Part shown: one piece after another, positions 1-13,052 of the stretch | Position numbering within the stretch: the first letter of the stretch is position 1 | How the letters are laid out: every line of letters begins with the position of its first letter | Source of the DNA: Parasponia andersonii | Taxonomy: Eukaryota > Streptophyta > Magnoliopsida > Rosales > Cannabaceae | DNA length: 64,000 bases | Reading direction: 5' to 3' | NCBI GenBank assembly: GCA_002914805.1 | Contig: JXTB01000070.1 | Location: 235,449 to 299,448 of the forward strand | The notes under the pieces: model-generated | What the model was told of the DNA's origin: nothing | What the model saw: the letters and a program-made list of their open reading frames with translations, nothing else | Databases searched by the model: none | Translations under genes and position numbers: made by a program

Positions 1-189
1 AAAACTAGTATAAACAACTTCTAGATGCCTAATATGCAATTAGAACATATTTATTATTGGCTTAATATGCATGTGAGAATCTTGGGCACCACATTTATGC
101 TATAGTTTGTAAATTCAACTTAAGTTCCTACAACTACGAATCTCATATTTTTCAAGAAACAGCTTTGGAACTTGCCTATAGTAGGATTG
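1..189. other. Intergenic flank with half of a distant inverted repeat
   Basis: No gene is visible. Bases 1-90 are the reverse complement, at roughly 90% identity by eye, of 62585-62674 near the other end of the window. Most differences are C/T or G/A. The copy may continue beyond the left edge. The element family is not recognised. Confidence 0.6.
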
Positions 190-194
190 TTCAT
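190..194. repeat. Left target-site duplication TTCAT
   Basis: TTCAT lies immediately left of the first LTR and is repeated perfectly at 7372-7376 immediately right of the second LTR, as expected for a 5-bp duplication made at LTR-retrotransposon integration. Confidence 0.8.
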
Positions 195-1758
195 TATTAT
201 GTCCATAACAATGGAGTTATCTAGTGCTAATATGCCCTAAGTTTTGCTATGTTCTTTTCTATATTAAGTTGTTTTAAGTGTTTTTCTTGTTGTTTTGATA
301 TTTTGTTTGTTTATATTGATAGGAGAATGAAACAAAGCTGTTTGATGCAAAATGAGGTGAATTTGCAGCTCAAAAATGGGTTTTTGAAACATTGGAATCA
401 AAGTTGAATATGATACAGTCATAACACAATAAAAATGAGACAAATCGGAGTTAAAATGAAGAAATGGCACACCCAGGAAACTAAGGCACCAAACCAGTAG
501 AAAAGTGGCACTGCAGTACCAAGTCTCGGGAATTTTCGACCCTGCAGCGTCACCATCTGCATCCTAGGTAAATAATTGAAGGCCGAAATCAACATTTTGC
601 ACAAACCTCCTCTTTAAAATTCTATCTTTGGAGTTGAAAGAGGCATATGGAGATAGAGAAAAAGAGAGATGAAGGCAGCCATGGAAGGAGAGGAAGAAGA
701 AGATTACAAGCTCCGAACCTCCATTTCTTGATTTCTTCTCCAACTTCAACACCATAGTTTGTTGTCAGCTTTTTCTCTTCTTTTTCTTTTGAGTTTTTCT
801 TTGTATTTTTTATATTTAAAGAGTGATATTTTTGAGAGCAAATCTTTAAAGAAGGATTAAGAGAGCAAGAATTAAGCTTAGAGGAGGAGATTGAAAATCT
901 CTATGAATACCTTCAAGCTCTTTTGGAGAAGGAGAATTCTAAAATTCTTTTTTCTTTGATATTTTTTATTTAATGAATTCATTGTAGCAAAATGTTATTG
1001 TTCTTAATTTATATTATGAACTAAATTTTTTTTTGTCCAGTTTTACTATGTGAACTAACCTAATATCTTGTATTTGTTGATTTCTCTCCTCTTTGATTAA
1101 TGAAATCCATTATTGAGTTATTTATTTTTATCTTATACTTATTACTTCTATTTAATTGATCATTAAATATATTATTGAGTGAAATTTCTATGAACTTAAA
1201 AAAGGTATTAGAAATTTAGACTTAGGTAAAACAACATAAGATTACCTAGTTTGGGGTAAGTTTGTATATGATAGAAATATATCGATATAACTTGTGTAAC
1301 TATTTAGAAAGAATTACTAAACTTAATGAATCTAGTCAATTTATATTAGGAGAAACATATTAGCTTGTATAGATATTTTCACATATATCTTGGAAAGAAG
1401 TTTGTGAATACATTTGAATTCTTTGTTGAAAACTTTAGTGGATTAATTCATGTAAGAGGGGAATTAGGATATTGTGTATTTAAAGAATAGGGAGTTAGTA
1501 AACCTAGACGTTTTTCTTATTACTTGCTTTCATTGATTTTGTATTCTAGTTTAGTTGCTTTGTTTTATTTCATCAAAATCTATATTTCGGTTGTTTGGAT
1601 AATGTTAGAATTGAGATAATTTTAATACTTAGCTTAGACTTAGTAATTAACCCCTGTGGGTTCGACACTCTTAACTCCTAATTCTATATTACTTGTGACC
1701 ATGTACACTTGTACAGGAGTGTGTAGGTATAATTTATAGTTGCACATTCTAACCAACA
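195..1758 (+). repeat. 5' LTR of the large LTR retrotransposon
   Basis: It is alignable over its full length with 5783-7371. Both copies end in CCAACA and share distinctive blocks such as CCCTGTGGGTTCGA close to the 3' end, which is typical of Athila/Tat-like LTRs. It is joined directly to the primer-binding-site-like sequence. Confidence 0.85.
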
Positions 1759-1759
1759 A

Positions 1760-1785
1760 GTTTTTAGCGTCGTTGCTAGGGATTG
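1760..1785 (+). other. tRNA primer-binding site of the large LTR element
   Basis: The sequence TTTTTAGCGTCGTTGCTAGGGA follows the LTR end by one or two bases and is a diverged form of the tRNA-Asp-complementary site used by plant Athila/Tat elements. It fixes the plus orientation of the element. Confidence 0.7.
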
Positions 1786-3749
1786 AAACACTATTTTTTC
1801 ATTTATATTAACATCAATCAATTTTAATTTTACTTCAAACTTTTCTTTTTTTTTTTACTTATTTTGTTTTTGTTTGTAAGGTTCACTATGCTTGCAAAGT
1901 AAGATTTTACCAAAGCTTCATAATATTTTCCTAATATGGCTTGGAACCTTTACACATAGCTCGAGAAAGATTCAAGATAAGGCTTAGTAGAGAACCTGAC
2001 CACAAATTACCTAAGTAGTACCAACTCCAAATGTTTATGAAAGGGTTGAATCCTATAAGTAGGAGTTGGGTTAAAGATAGATATGACTTCCCAATTTATG
2101 AAGAGAGACCCAAAGATGAAGCCTATCAAATGATGGAAGACATGGCAAAGTTTGATTAAGAATATTTTTATTTTGAAGAGTCTTTAAAAGAACTTGAAGA
2201 AGAACAACAACAAGACATGTTGATGGATGAGGAAGTCTAAGAGACCAATGATTTGGTCGCATCATTGGTCTATACGAGTATACCACCGATGGAGTCTTCT
2301 TTGCCATTAGAGCCACCATCTCAACATTACACTCTCTACAAGCTTGAACTGAAGGTAAAGTTTCCCTTTGAAGCCTATTATTTGAAATCAAGTCATTTTG
2401 GATTTATGATTACTAATTGTCTACATCTGGTCAAGCTTGAGGATCATTGCAATAAAGACCCATTTATGGTGTTATTTACCACACTTTATGGGTAATAACT
2501 GCTCTTTGATGAGTGTTCACTTGAGTTAAGCTGAAGACTTTAATTCAAGCGCTTCTTAGGAGGTAACCCAAATATTTTTTTTATTCATTTCGGTGTGTTG
2601 TGCAATCCAAGGTTTTGGTATCACTTCAAGGAGATTAAGCCTCATGGCAATATGCCAATGAGAGGAGTATCCCTAAACTCATTCTTTTATTTATTAAATT
2701 TCCAATATTTTGTATGCTAAGCTTGGGGGAGGGAATAACCCTTGTTGGATTGTACTTATATTAGTTTGTTTGTTATTTTGTGTTTGTTTTCCTAGTTGTG
2801 TAAATATGTATTTAAATAAATAGAGGTATTTTATGCTTTCTTTGGTGATTACCTTGTTCCAATTATTAGAACCTTAGGTGATTTAGTGCATAACTTATTG
2901 AAAAATGTTGATATTGGCTTAGTTTTATGGATAATTCTTGTCTTAGTTTCTTTTTAATTGTGAAAGTCTATATTGAACACAATGCCTAGATCTTTGATTT
3001 TTGTGTGAATCTAGATAATGTTTATGTGAATATGACATTTTGTTATCTCACAAGTGCTAGAATTTACTTAACAATCTATCAAGGTGAAATCCTAGATAGC
3101 ATTTCACCAAGGAAGTTATTTAGGCAATCTTTGGATTGTTTGAGTCTTTCAAGCTAACTATTGATATACTCTATCCCTAGTATACCTATTTTGAGCCTTT
3201 TAAAGCCATTTTCTTTCTCAACTACATACAAGCGTATTAAATTTTTTTTATTGAATTATTTCGAGCTATGTTATATTATGGGAGGATAAGTGGTGAGAGA
3301 TTGTAAAAAAACAAAAAAAAAAAAAGAGAGTTACATACTTGTGCATGAAAGAAAGAAATAAGTTTAAGGATGTTCAACTCAATAACAAAAAAAAAAAAGA
3401 AAAATAAATAAATAAGTGTTTGGCTATGTGTTGATAGAAGAAAAAGAAATAATGATTTTATTAGCATATTACTTGGTATATGAAAGAATAGCTCTACATA
3501 AGTCTTAGAGTAAATGTGCTTAAGGGTGATTTGAGATTCCTTTATCCAAAATATTATACCTTCACCTAAGCCTACATTACAAGCTTAATAAAGATCTTTT
3601 GATCCTTGGTATTGTGTTTATCTATATTAGTAGAGATAGATTTGAAAAGCAAACTTATGGAACTTAATTAATGTTTTAGAGATTTATGCTTAATACATGT
3701 TTGCATAAACTTATTCGGATTTCACACAATGATAGAAGAAAGGCATTCA

Positions 3750-5553
3750 TGTTGGTGAATTGACCTAACACTTCGGAAAATCATGCATGCATGCAGATAT
3801 GGAAAATACATGATCATATCATGAATGCAGCGGAAAAATAAGCGGATTTAGGTTTTAAAATTTTTACATGAAAATAGTTTTCATAACCATATAACATACA
3901 TACATCATATATAGGATCATATATAACATAAATCAAATCTAGATACAAAACCCTAAAGATGAGATTAGGGTTTACCTGTTGTAGCGTGTTCCTCCTTGAT
4001 CTCTTTTTTGATGGTGATCAAACCTCTAACCCTAGATCTTCTTGTCTATGCTCGCTCTTCGGTGATGAAGCGAGTGGGCACCAAGTCGAAACCTCCGTTG
4101 GAGAACGATCAAGAACGCCTTCCTGATCCTATGGAACATCGGGATGTGAGATGAGACTATGAGATTGTTGAAAACCTTTTTCACTCTCACTTAGCCTAGG
4201 TTGACGGAAATCTCTCTCTCTCCCTATGCCTTATACATGTGACTCTTTAGAGTTACTGTGTAGTTTTTTCTCTCATATATCTTATATATATGGGACCAAA
4301 AATAGCTAACCCTAGTCCAATTAGGATTGGGCTTGTTCTCCAATTTGGGCTTTGGGTGTATTTTTATAAATATATCCAACTCATGAAACTTATTTATAAA
4401 AATACCAACTTCTGTGTAGAATCATTATTTTACACAGTTTCATGAAACTAATTTCACAAATACCACCAACCAATTAATGAGCTTAATTGAGCTATAAAAG
4501 GGACCTAATGGATCCAAATAATCTAAGCTCCAATAATATGATAAATACATAATAACTCTTATTATGGTATTTATATAAATATTATTAGTAAAAGAGGACA
4601 CTCCACTAAAGGCCCAATACTACACTCTTAGATTAAATGTCATGTCTTTTATAGAGATTTAATCAACTAACCTTGATTAACCGATCCATCTAGCATATTC
4701 TATACCACATATAGAATCCCTATACAATGTCGTAGTTAGATAGATGAAATTATCGTAATACCCTTCCAACACCTATTTACCTTTAAGTTACCATCTTTCT
4801 ATCAAGGAATAATGTTGTCGATAATTTTGTTCTCAATGGCCATTTAGACAAAATTATCAGCTAATTCACAAAGTGAATACTAAGATCTTAGATTTAATTA
4901 TTCCATGAATCTTGAACGAACCTAAAGTGGCATTAATGTATAGTGACCTTAACTATTTGATTTTCCCATCAATTCATAAGCCATAACCTCCAATATGCCA
5001 GAGTTCACCTCTAACTTCATAAAGGTTAGTCTTTTAACAAATCAAAATGCTATAACCCATGAAAGCAAGTCCAGTCATACATCAAGGATTAAGATTTATA
5101 TGCTAAGAGCTAGTTTGTGATAATATAAGAATTGAGTTACGACACTCCAATTCATTATATTATCTAGTTCAGTTTAATACACATAACTTGTTTATGTTGT
5201 ATTAGTGTTTCTATCAGAAGTCAGATACTTCAATGATTTGAGACACATCATTCCCGTTGAGATAGACAAACACTACAACCTATAGTAAATAAAGTATTCC
5301 ATCTTTATTTACAGATTGTAAACTATTTCATTTAGACTTAGATAAAGAAACAAGTCTCTCCATAATTAACACTTAATCATGTTTGTTTCTTTATACACAT
5401 ATAAAGTCATGGAATCTTTTTCAGATGACAAAACTATTCAACTAAGATAGTTTAATCTAGCAAATATCATAATTTCATATAAGAGATAGTTGTTTATACT
5501 CAAAAGAGTAAAATTAGAAATCTGCTTTTTAGGGCAAAAATCTCAATAATTCA
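3750..5553 (-). mobile_element. Inserted repeat, candidate solo LTR
   Basis: The block begins TGTTGGTGAATT, contains GCAGCGGAAAAAT near one end, and breaks the internal region of the surrounding element. No coding potential is visible. ATTCA lies just left of it (3745-3749) and again at 5549-5553, which may be a target duplication, although the right boundary does not then end in canonical CA. The GCAGCGGAAA motif is one I associate with LTRs of plant copia elements, read here on the minus strand. A CA-rich microsatellite (about 5552-5577) follows. The family and exact ends are uncertain. Confidence 0.45.
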
Positions 5554-5782
5554 CACACACACTCATACACACACACAGGAAATTCGATCAGAAATGGGAT
5601 GTGTTCTTGAGTTATTCTTAATATTTAGCCAATATTTGTACTTTTCTTAAAATTATATTATTATCCGAATATTGAGGAACCAATTGGAAATTATCAATGT
5701 TGGCATAATACCTCTTGTGTATTTTTAGGTATTTTTCTTTTTCTTTCGCTCGAGGACTAGTAAAATATTAAGTTTGAGGGTG

Positions 5783-7371
5783 TGTTAAGTCCATAACAAT
5801 AGAGTTATCTAGTGCTAATATATCTTAAGTTTTTCTATGTTCTTATTTATATTAAGTTATTTTAATTGTTTTTGTTATTGTTTTGATATTTTAATTATTT
5901 ATGTTGATAGAAAAATGAAACAATGGTATTTGATGTAAGATGAGGTAAATTTACGACTCACAAATAGGTTTTTCAAATCATTGGAATCGAAGTTGAATCC
6001 CATACGGTCGTAACCCAACAAAAATGAGGCAAATTAGAGCTAAAACAAAGAAATAGTGCACCTGGGAATCTAAGATACCAAACCAGCGGAAAAGTGGCGC
6101 CGTAGTGCCAAGTCTCAGGAGTTTTTGGCACCACAATGCCAAAAATGGTACCACGACACCCTAGGTCAATAATTTAAGGACCCAGATTTTACCTACCTTA
6201 GGTTTGCACAAGCATCCTCTTTAAAATCCTATCTTTAGGGTTTAAAGAAGCATGCGGGATAGAGAAAAAAAGAGATGAAAGCAGCCATGGAAGGAGAGGA
6301 AGAAGAGGAAGAATAGGATTACAAGCTCCCAGCCTCCATTTCTTGATTTCTTCCCCGATTTCAACACCATAGTTTCTTATTAGCTTTTTCTCTTCTTTTC
6401 CTTGTGATTTTTTCTTTGTATTTTTCATATTTAGAGAGTGATATTTTTGAGAGAAAATCTTTGAACGAGGATTTAAGAGAGCAAGAACTAAGCTTGGAGG
6501 AGGAGATTGACAACCTCTATGAATTCCTTCAAGCTCTTCAAAGAGGGAGAATTATAAAAATCTTTCTCTTTGATATTTTGTATTTAATGAATTTATTGTA
6601 TTAAAATATTATTGTTCTTAATTTACATTATGAACTAAATTCTTTTTTATCTAGTTTTACTATGTGAACCAACCTAATATCTTATATTTGTTTATTTCTC
6701 TCCTCTTTGATTAATCAAATCCATTGTTGAGTTATTTATTCTTATCTTGTACTTATTGTTTCTATTTCATTGATCACTAAATAGATTGTTGAGTGAAATT
6801 TCTAGGAACTTAGAAAGGGGATTAGAAATTTGGACTTAGGTAAAACAACATAAGATTATCTAGTTTGGGATATGTTTGTATAGGATAAGAGTATACCTAT
6901 GTAACTTGTGCGACTATTTGGAGAGAATTATTAAATTTAATGAATCTAGTCAATTTATATTAGGAGTAACATATTATCTTGTCTAGATATTTTCACTTAT
7001 ATCTTGGAAAGGAGTTTGTGAATACATTTAAATTCTCGGTTGACAACTCTAATGGATTAGTTAATTTAAGAGGAAAATTAGAAATTGTATGTTTAAAGGA
7101 TGGTCGGGGAATTAGTAAACTTAGATATTTTTCTTATTACTTGCTTTTATTCATTTGTATGATAATTTAGTTTCTTTTTTTGTTATTTCTTCAAAATCTA
7201 TATTTCAGTTGTTTGGATAAAGTTTGAATTGAGAAAATTTTAGTACTTAGCTTAGACTCAGTCATCAATCCCTGTGGGTTCGATACTCTTAACTCCTAAA
7301 TATATATTATTTGTGATCGTGTGCAGTTGTATAGGAATGTGTTATTTTATAGTTGCACATTCCAACCAACA
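5783..7371 (+). repeat. 3' LTR of the large LTR retrotransposon
   Basis: Second copy of the LTR at 195-1758. It starts TGTTAAGTCC directly after a polypurine stretch and ends CCAACA directly before the TTCAT duplication. Confidence 0.85.
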
Positions 7372-7376
7372 TTCAT

Positions 7377-9850
7377 CGCGTTGGAAGTCCATCTAATTGC
7401 GTATAGTGGGATTATTCATAAAAATTGTGCTTTTTGTTTTGGGTAGCTTTTATAACCTTATCTCTTATGCTAATAAATAAAAAACGGTCCTGGTATATAT
7501 TGATATATACTATCAAATTTTATGTATATTATTATAGTATACACACATATACCAGGTTCAAAATCTTATAAAGAAAAATATATGTACCAATTATGAGTTG
7601 AGCTTTTAGATTTTTAGGAATCACGAAGAAAAACGTATTTACTTATCTTGTTTCATACCATATCTCAGAATTAAACAAGAATCTCATGAATTTCAATCTA
7701 TATTAGCACTAAGTAGTCCATAGTAGATAATTTTTGTTCGATGGTTCATATAGTATATATTTTTATATACCAAAATAGAAACATATTTATTTAAAATAAT
7801 AATAATTCTATCGAAAAAAGATTTTAGCATAAGAACTCCATAAGAAAAAAAATATATTAATTCAAAAACTCAATAATCTTCGCATGTGTCAAAATTTGTC
7901 TATGGTAGATGTGATTCTATCTACAATAAATATTCCTATACTTTTGTTCATATTACAAAATTATACTTAAGTTGTTGTAGTTGATACAAAACTACTAGAG
8001 GTTTATAAATATTACATGCACTAATGTAACTTAAAGGTTACAATTAATGTGAGATAAGATACAAGTAAGTATAGTAGGACAGTTTTATTTGTCATTCTTT
8101 GGTATAGCTTTATGAGCTTTCATTTTGTATATTTTTTATGGTAACTTTGTTTCCGATTCTTTCTCTTACAAGAGTAGAATATAATTGCGTTAGTTATATC
8201 AGAATTTATGTTGAAATTATTTACCATGTACATAATATTATCTATCATAATATTAAACTTATCCGCCATATACATAATTTTATCTACCAAATAGCAATAT
8301 ACATCTATCACAACCATAAGTTTATCAATAATAAAAAAAAAAGACAGAACAAGACAATACAAGATCTACTTTAATATTAAAATTATCTACCATATGACTA
8401 ATTTTATCTACCATATACATAATTTTTATCTACTATATAACAATTAATATCTAACACAATCATATTTTTACCTACCAAATAAAACCAACACATTAACACA
8501 ATTAAAAAACTTTAATAATATTAAAATTATCTTAAAATATATGATTTTATTTATCATATATCAATAAGAGAATATAAGAATATTGAACCCTTCAACCATA
8601 AAACTATAAACGTGAAACATTTATTTGTCTGTATATTTAGGTCGCATATCTAGAAAGTTATGATCCATATGAATCATAAGTCAGATATTCCAAACTGAGT
8701 TTGTTGTCTATATCTTGTAAAATGTTCGGTCTTGAGTGTGTTGAATTTTTTTTGGTGTCTAGCCATTGGCTTTCTGGTACAAGATAAGTTATTTTGTATC
8801 AGGAATGCATGTTAGGAAATAGTTAGACATATAACAAATATTGAACCTATTATAAATAACAATATATACAACAAATAGAAATTTATGAATCATATTTGAA
8901 AATATATGAACCAAATTTTGAATCTATATGCCAAGCAAACATTGATAGAAAACAGTGGACCAAAATAACGAAAACTAAAGATTTATGAAGTATTGATTCC
9001 AAGACCAAACTTAATCTAAAATAAGGACTACGATGTTCACTCACAATTAGGCACCTAAACATATAATAGCAATAAATTACACTTCATCGTATATCAAGGT
9101 AATAGAAATTTAGGAAATCAAAATTAAGTTAATATTATATACATATGAATGACCTTTTCATACCAGTCTATGCATATATAACTATGCAAGTATTTGAAAT
9201 TAGAAAGTTCAAAAATTTAGAAATTTAAAGTTTGCAGATTGTATTTGAACCAAAAACTAACAAATACATATTTATTGAAATTTGTTCATTAACCCAATAG
9301 TTCTTTTAGAGAGAATTTATCAAATAAGTTGTATTGTTTCATCATAGAGCTTTACCAAACTATTTACAACTCTAAGCATACATAAACACTCAAATACACA
9401 CACTCTGTCACAAGGAAAATTTATTAACCTAAAATTTACAATCATTACCCCAAATTAAAATATAAGATCATATGGACCACGTAGCAAATAGAAATCAAAT
9501 GAATAATTATAAATCTTTAAGAGTAAAGGATTTCAATTATATATATAATAACCAAAATTTTAGAGAAAAGTTTTGTACGAAAATGAGATTCTTGGAACTA
9601 ACCTACACTAGCCTCAAATCTCTCTAAATGCGACCATTCCTAAATGATGACCTCAGTCATTGACTTTACTGTGAATGTCGTGATCTATTTCCTCCAATAA
9701 CGCTGTGAAGGAAAGAATCGACTCCAGAAAGTTCTGCCACCAATCAGCTCTCTGGGACTTCATTTTCGCTAACTTCTTCACCATCGACCTCAGTGTTCTT
9801 CTTCTTCTGCTTCATCGTCGTTCTTCACTAGGCCTCCCCAAATCCGTCAT
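7377..9850. other. AT-rich intergenic DNA
   Basis: No gene or recognisable transposon protein is seen on either strand. The stretch is very AT-rich, with many short TA and AAT runs and one degenerate tandem array at about 8217-8480. A reading frame of 60 codons at 9705-9887 has no recognisable domain and is not called as a gene. The end nearest 9.85 kb may already belong to the 3' region of the LINE that follows. Confidence 0.5.
8217..8480. repeat. Degenerate AT-rich tandem repeat
   Basis: Successive variants of TTATCTACCATATACATAAT recur about every 20-40 bases, mixed with CTATCACAACC-type variants. Unit length is irregular, so this is an old, eroded array. Confidence 0.6.
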
Positions 9851-9959
9851 GCCATTGTCAAAGCTCGATCAACCTGGGGGCTTCTAGCACACTTTAGGGT
9901 ATTACAGGAATAAGATTTCAACAGGCAATTGAGCTAGATAGCTTTAATATTTTGGGTTT

Positions 9960-10253
9960 GGACATATGCCAATTTTTGGGCATCCAAATTCTCTGCTTGA
10001 ACAGTGAGCAGAGAATCAAATTCTAGTTTATGCAATGGGCATCCAAATTCAGCTGCCAATCAAATGCCTTCTCTAGTTAAAACATTAAAACTACTAGGAA
10101 ACTTTAAAGCCCAACAGACTAACACCACGCCTTTATGATCTAGTATTATACCGCCAACACCAATACCATTACTGCCCTTAAAAATAGCTACATCTATATT
10201 AAGTGTTAAGCAACCTATGTCTGGTTAGTGCCATTGAGAAGAGATGGAGACCG
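9960..10253 (-). pseudogene. LINE RNase H-like domain remnant (RVT_3 type)
   Basis: Minus-strand translation gives the motif order of the plant LINE RNase H domain: an LNIDVAIFKG strand, then GIGVGGIILDHKG, then a fragment with AEFG and EFDSLLTV. The frame is interrupted by several stops and at least one shift. This is the C-terminal end of the LINE ORF2 whose upstream parts lie beyond the copia-like element at 10254-14836. Confidence 0.65.
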
Positions 10254-10395
10254 TGTTATGAGATAGGAAATATATTTTGAAGATATATGATGAGTAGTTT
10301 GAATATGAGAATATTGATATTTTCCATTCATAGTGTAAACAAATATGTACATGATATTCATAGAGTTGTTTGTAACAAGCATCCTACAAACAGGT

Positions 10396-13052
10396 TGTAA
10401 AATCCTAAATTTTTATAAGGGTAATTAAGTAATTTTACTTCAAGGGTATTTTGGTAATTTTATATTTTTAGATTAATTAAATAAAATTCGGAAATAAATT
10501 TGGTGTTCAATCCAGACAAGAATATGTCTAGATACATTTGGCGCAAAAGTGAAAAAGAAATTTCAAACCGGGGACCAAAGTGTAATTACGGAGGGACTAA
10601 AGTGAAAGAATCTTTTTAAAATTGTGGCCAAAGTGTAATCTCAGAAAGTTATTTTTCGGTCAAATCAGAATGCGCCGCATGTCCCACTGCTACAGTTTTT
10701 GAAAAATTGCATAAAACCCCCCCATTTCTTCTTCTTCTCCACGGAAGCCCCCAAATACACCACCTACGGAAATTGTTCACCTTAGCCGCCACCGTTCGTC
10801 GTCGTGCCAGACGCGCCCGTCCGCCGTGACCAGAAGACGCAGACGAACCAGCGTCGGGTGCTACCGCCGTGAACCGCCGCCTGTCGCCGGAGAAATCGTG
10901 GCTGGAAGTTCGCGCCGCCGTGACGGAAAAACGTTCGCCGTACCGTCGTCCGACGTCCGATCACCGCGCCACCGCTACCGTTGGAATCGTCTCGATGCCA
11001 ACTTTCATTTTCGACTCGTCTCGTCCTTCAGCTCTGGTCCGGTAAGAAGTTGGCTACTGTAGTAATATTTTAATATTTAAATTTTGTGGTATTTTCGTAA
11101 TTATTTCGGAATTGAGGTATTTTTCTCAAAAAAATTATACCACATGATAGAGGAGTTTGAAACATGAAATTTCATGATTTTTAAGTGTTAAACCGATGAC
11201 CGGAAGGTCGTTAATTATCGTGATGAAAATGTGGTATTTTTGTAATTTTTGGATTTTGAGCCCATCTAGTGTTCGGGACCTCGAAACTGAGTTCTGACTT
11301 CGAATTTGGACTCAGTGAGGTCGGGACATGAAGTTTGATATAAAATATCACTATTTTTCGAAGTGGCACCAAAATCAAGAAAACAGCCCAAGAATTACAC
11401 TATTTTGCGTACCACGGACCGGTTCTGTACCGGGACCCGTTTTTGACAAAATTTATATCTAAACCAACGTTTTTGGATGCTCTGAATTCAGTGGTGACCT
11501 CCATTTCACAACCCGAGACTCCGTTTGAAAAGTCAACTTTCAAGTGAACGTGACGGAACTCGAAAATCTTGTGCGAACAACTCGGTGATCAATTGAGGAT
11601 ATTTCGAGCGTCTTTAGCTCAGCATAACTACTATTTCGAGGTAGGGGATTCAATTTCCTTGTTTTATATTATTTTCATTAAAATTAGAATTTATTATGAA
11701 AGATGAAATTTTGTGATTTTATTAAATTAAACTATTTGAAAAGTTATTTTGATGAACTATGAATTTGTGAAACATTGTAAACCGCTCTAAATATTTTTAA
11801 ATATGATTTTATACAAGTTTTTTATACTTGGAATTTGGTAAAACTATAGAGACTGTACTTTTGGATTTTAAAGTACAAAATGGATTTTAATTAAAAATCA
11901 GAGCATGTCTAAGATGTTAAATTACTACATGGATTGTTTAAGACTATATATATTGCACATTTCATATGATCATGCATGAGAGTCATCTTAGGCATCACAG
12001 TATTGTAGTAGACAGACTAGTACACCCGCCTTCGGTGAGAGCCCGTAAACCCGCACGAGGTTTGTTTTCTGACTATCTCCATTCGGTAGGCGTAGGCATT
12101 CGGTGCCTCTCCGGTTCGGTAGGAGTTAACACATGGGTGTCCCTCCAGTTTTCAGAGATAGATGTCAGGCAGAGAGCACTCAATACATGTAATATAAGTT
12201 ACTCTAGTTGTGATGAGAGGATGAGAACTCATGTGATGTGTTGATTTGTGTGATGTGCACTATACTGGTTTTATTATGGTTTTCTATCCTTTTTAACCTG
12301 GATATATATATATATATATCTGGTTTTGGATTGAGCTTGATTTTCTGTAAAGATTTTTTTATATATGTTTCGAATGCTCCATATTTATTAAAATGCTTTC
12401 CATAGCTACTAATCATGCAGTTGTATTGAGAATTACTAAAAAAAAATTTTCCAAAAAGGTAATTGAGTTTTCTACTGAGCATTCACGTGCTCACCCCCCC
12501 TACTTCTTTCCCCTTTCAGGTGCCAAGTTTTTCTGTGATAGATATTCGTGTGGCTTGGCAAATATGCTTGGTATATGCTTGCAGTTCCAGTCCTCTTCAT
12601 TAGTTGGTTCGTACTTTGTATCAATTTCCCCTTTTCTAAGTCAAATTTATTCAGCCATTAGTAGTATATTTACTGAGTGAATGTATGAGGATGATTTCGA
12701 TATTTAATCAAGTACTTAGACATAGAGATAATTTATGAAAATTATTTTAACTATGGGCCTATAGTTTTAAATTGAATACTTTCATTTAATTTAATGATTT
12801 AAATAAAAAGTTTCTAAAATTGAACATTTATCATTTCTCTAAATTTAAAATTAAAAATACCTTGGAAATTTAAAACTAGTAGATAATATTATAATTTCTC
12901 AAGTTGGTCCAATATTAAAATTTACTTACTCTTGAGGACCAAAACTTAAATTTTAAGTACTCGAATTTTTCTAAAAATTTATGAATTTCTTTTTATCACT
13001 GTTTTCAATTAAATTTACTAAAAGTCATGACTTTGGATTTTCGGTGGTGACA
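10396..13052 (+). mobile_element. Solo LTR of a Ty3/gypsy element
   Basis: A 2657-bp block starts TGTAAAATCC and ends GGTGGTGACA, and is flanked by the perfect 5-bp duplication CAGGT (10391-10395 and 13053-13057). It has no internal region, primer-binding site or partner LTR, so it is a solo LTR left by LTR-LTR recombination. It interrupts the left LTR of the copia-like element and is therefore younger than it. Inside are a GC-rich island at about 10740-11050 and a block around 12010-12160 that is also found in the other long LTRs of this window. An (AT)n tract lies near 12300. Confidence 0.85.

Larger units (their letters stand above)
195..7371 (+). mobile_element. Large LTR retrotransposon without recognisable pol (Tat/Athila-like, LARD type)
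   Basis: Two direct repeats of about 1.56 and 1.59 kb (195-1758 and 5783-7371) flank about 4 kb of internal DNA, and the whole unit sits between perfect TTCAT duplications. Just inside the left LTR is a sequence close to the plant Athila/Tat primer-binding site TGGCGCCGTTGCCGGGGA (tRNA-Asp type). Just before the right LTR is the purine-rich stretch AAGTTTGAGGGTG. No reverse transcriptase, integrase or intact gag is visible. About 1900-2500 holds only weak gag-like remnants. It therefore looks like a non-autonomous or heavily decayed element and is a broken fossil. The LTRs differ at roughly one site in eight to ten by eye, suggesting an age of several million years. A separate repeat lies inside it at about 3750-5553. 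Confidence 0.85.

Noticed and set aside
9705-9887. Possible small gene of 60 codons, or antisense exon
   Set aside because: No domain, no splice or promoter support. The reverse strand may instead be the decayed 3' end of the LINE.
10782-11062. Arg-rich open frames on both strands
   Set aside because: They fall in the GC-rich island of a solo LTR. Both strands stay open because of base composition, and no domain is seen.
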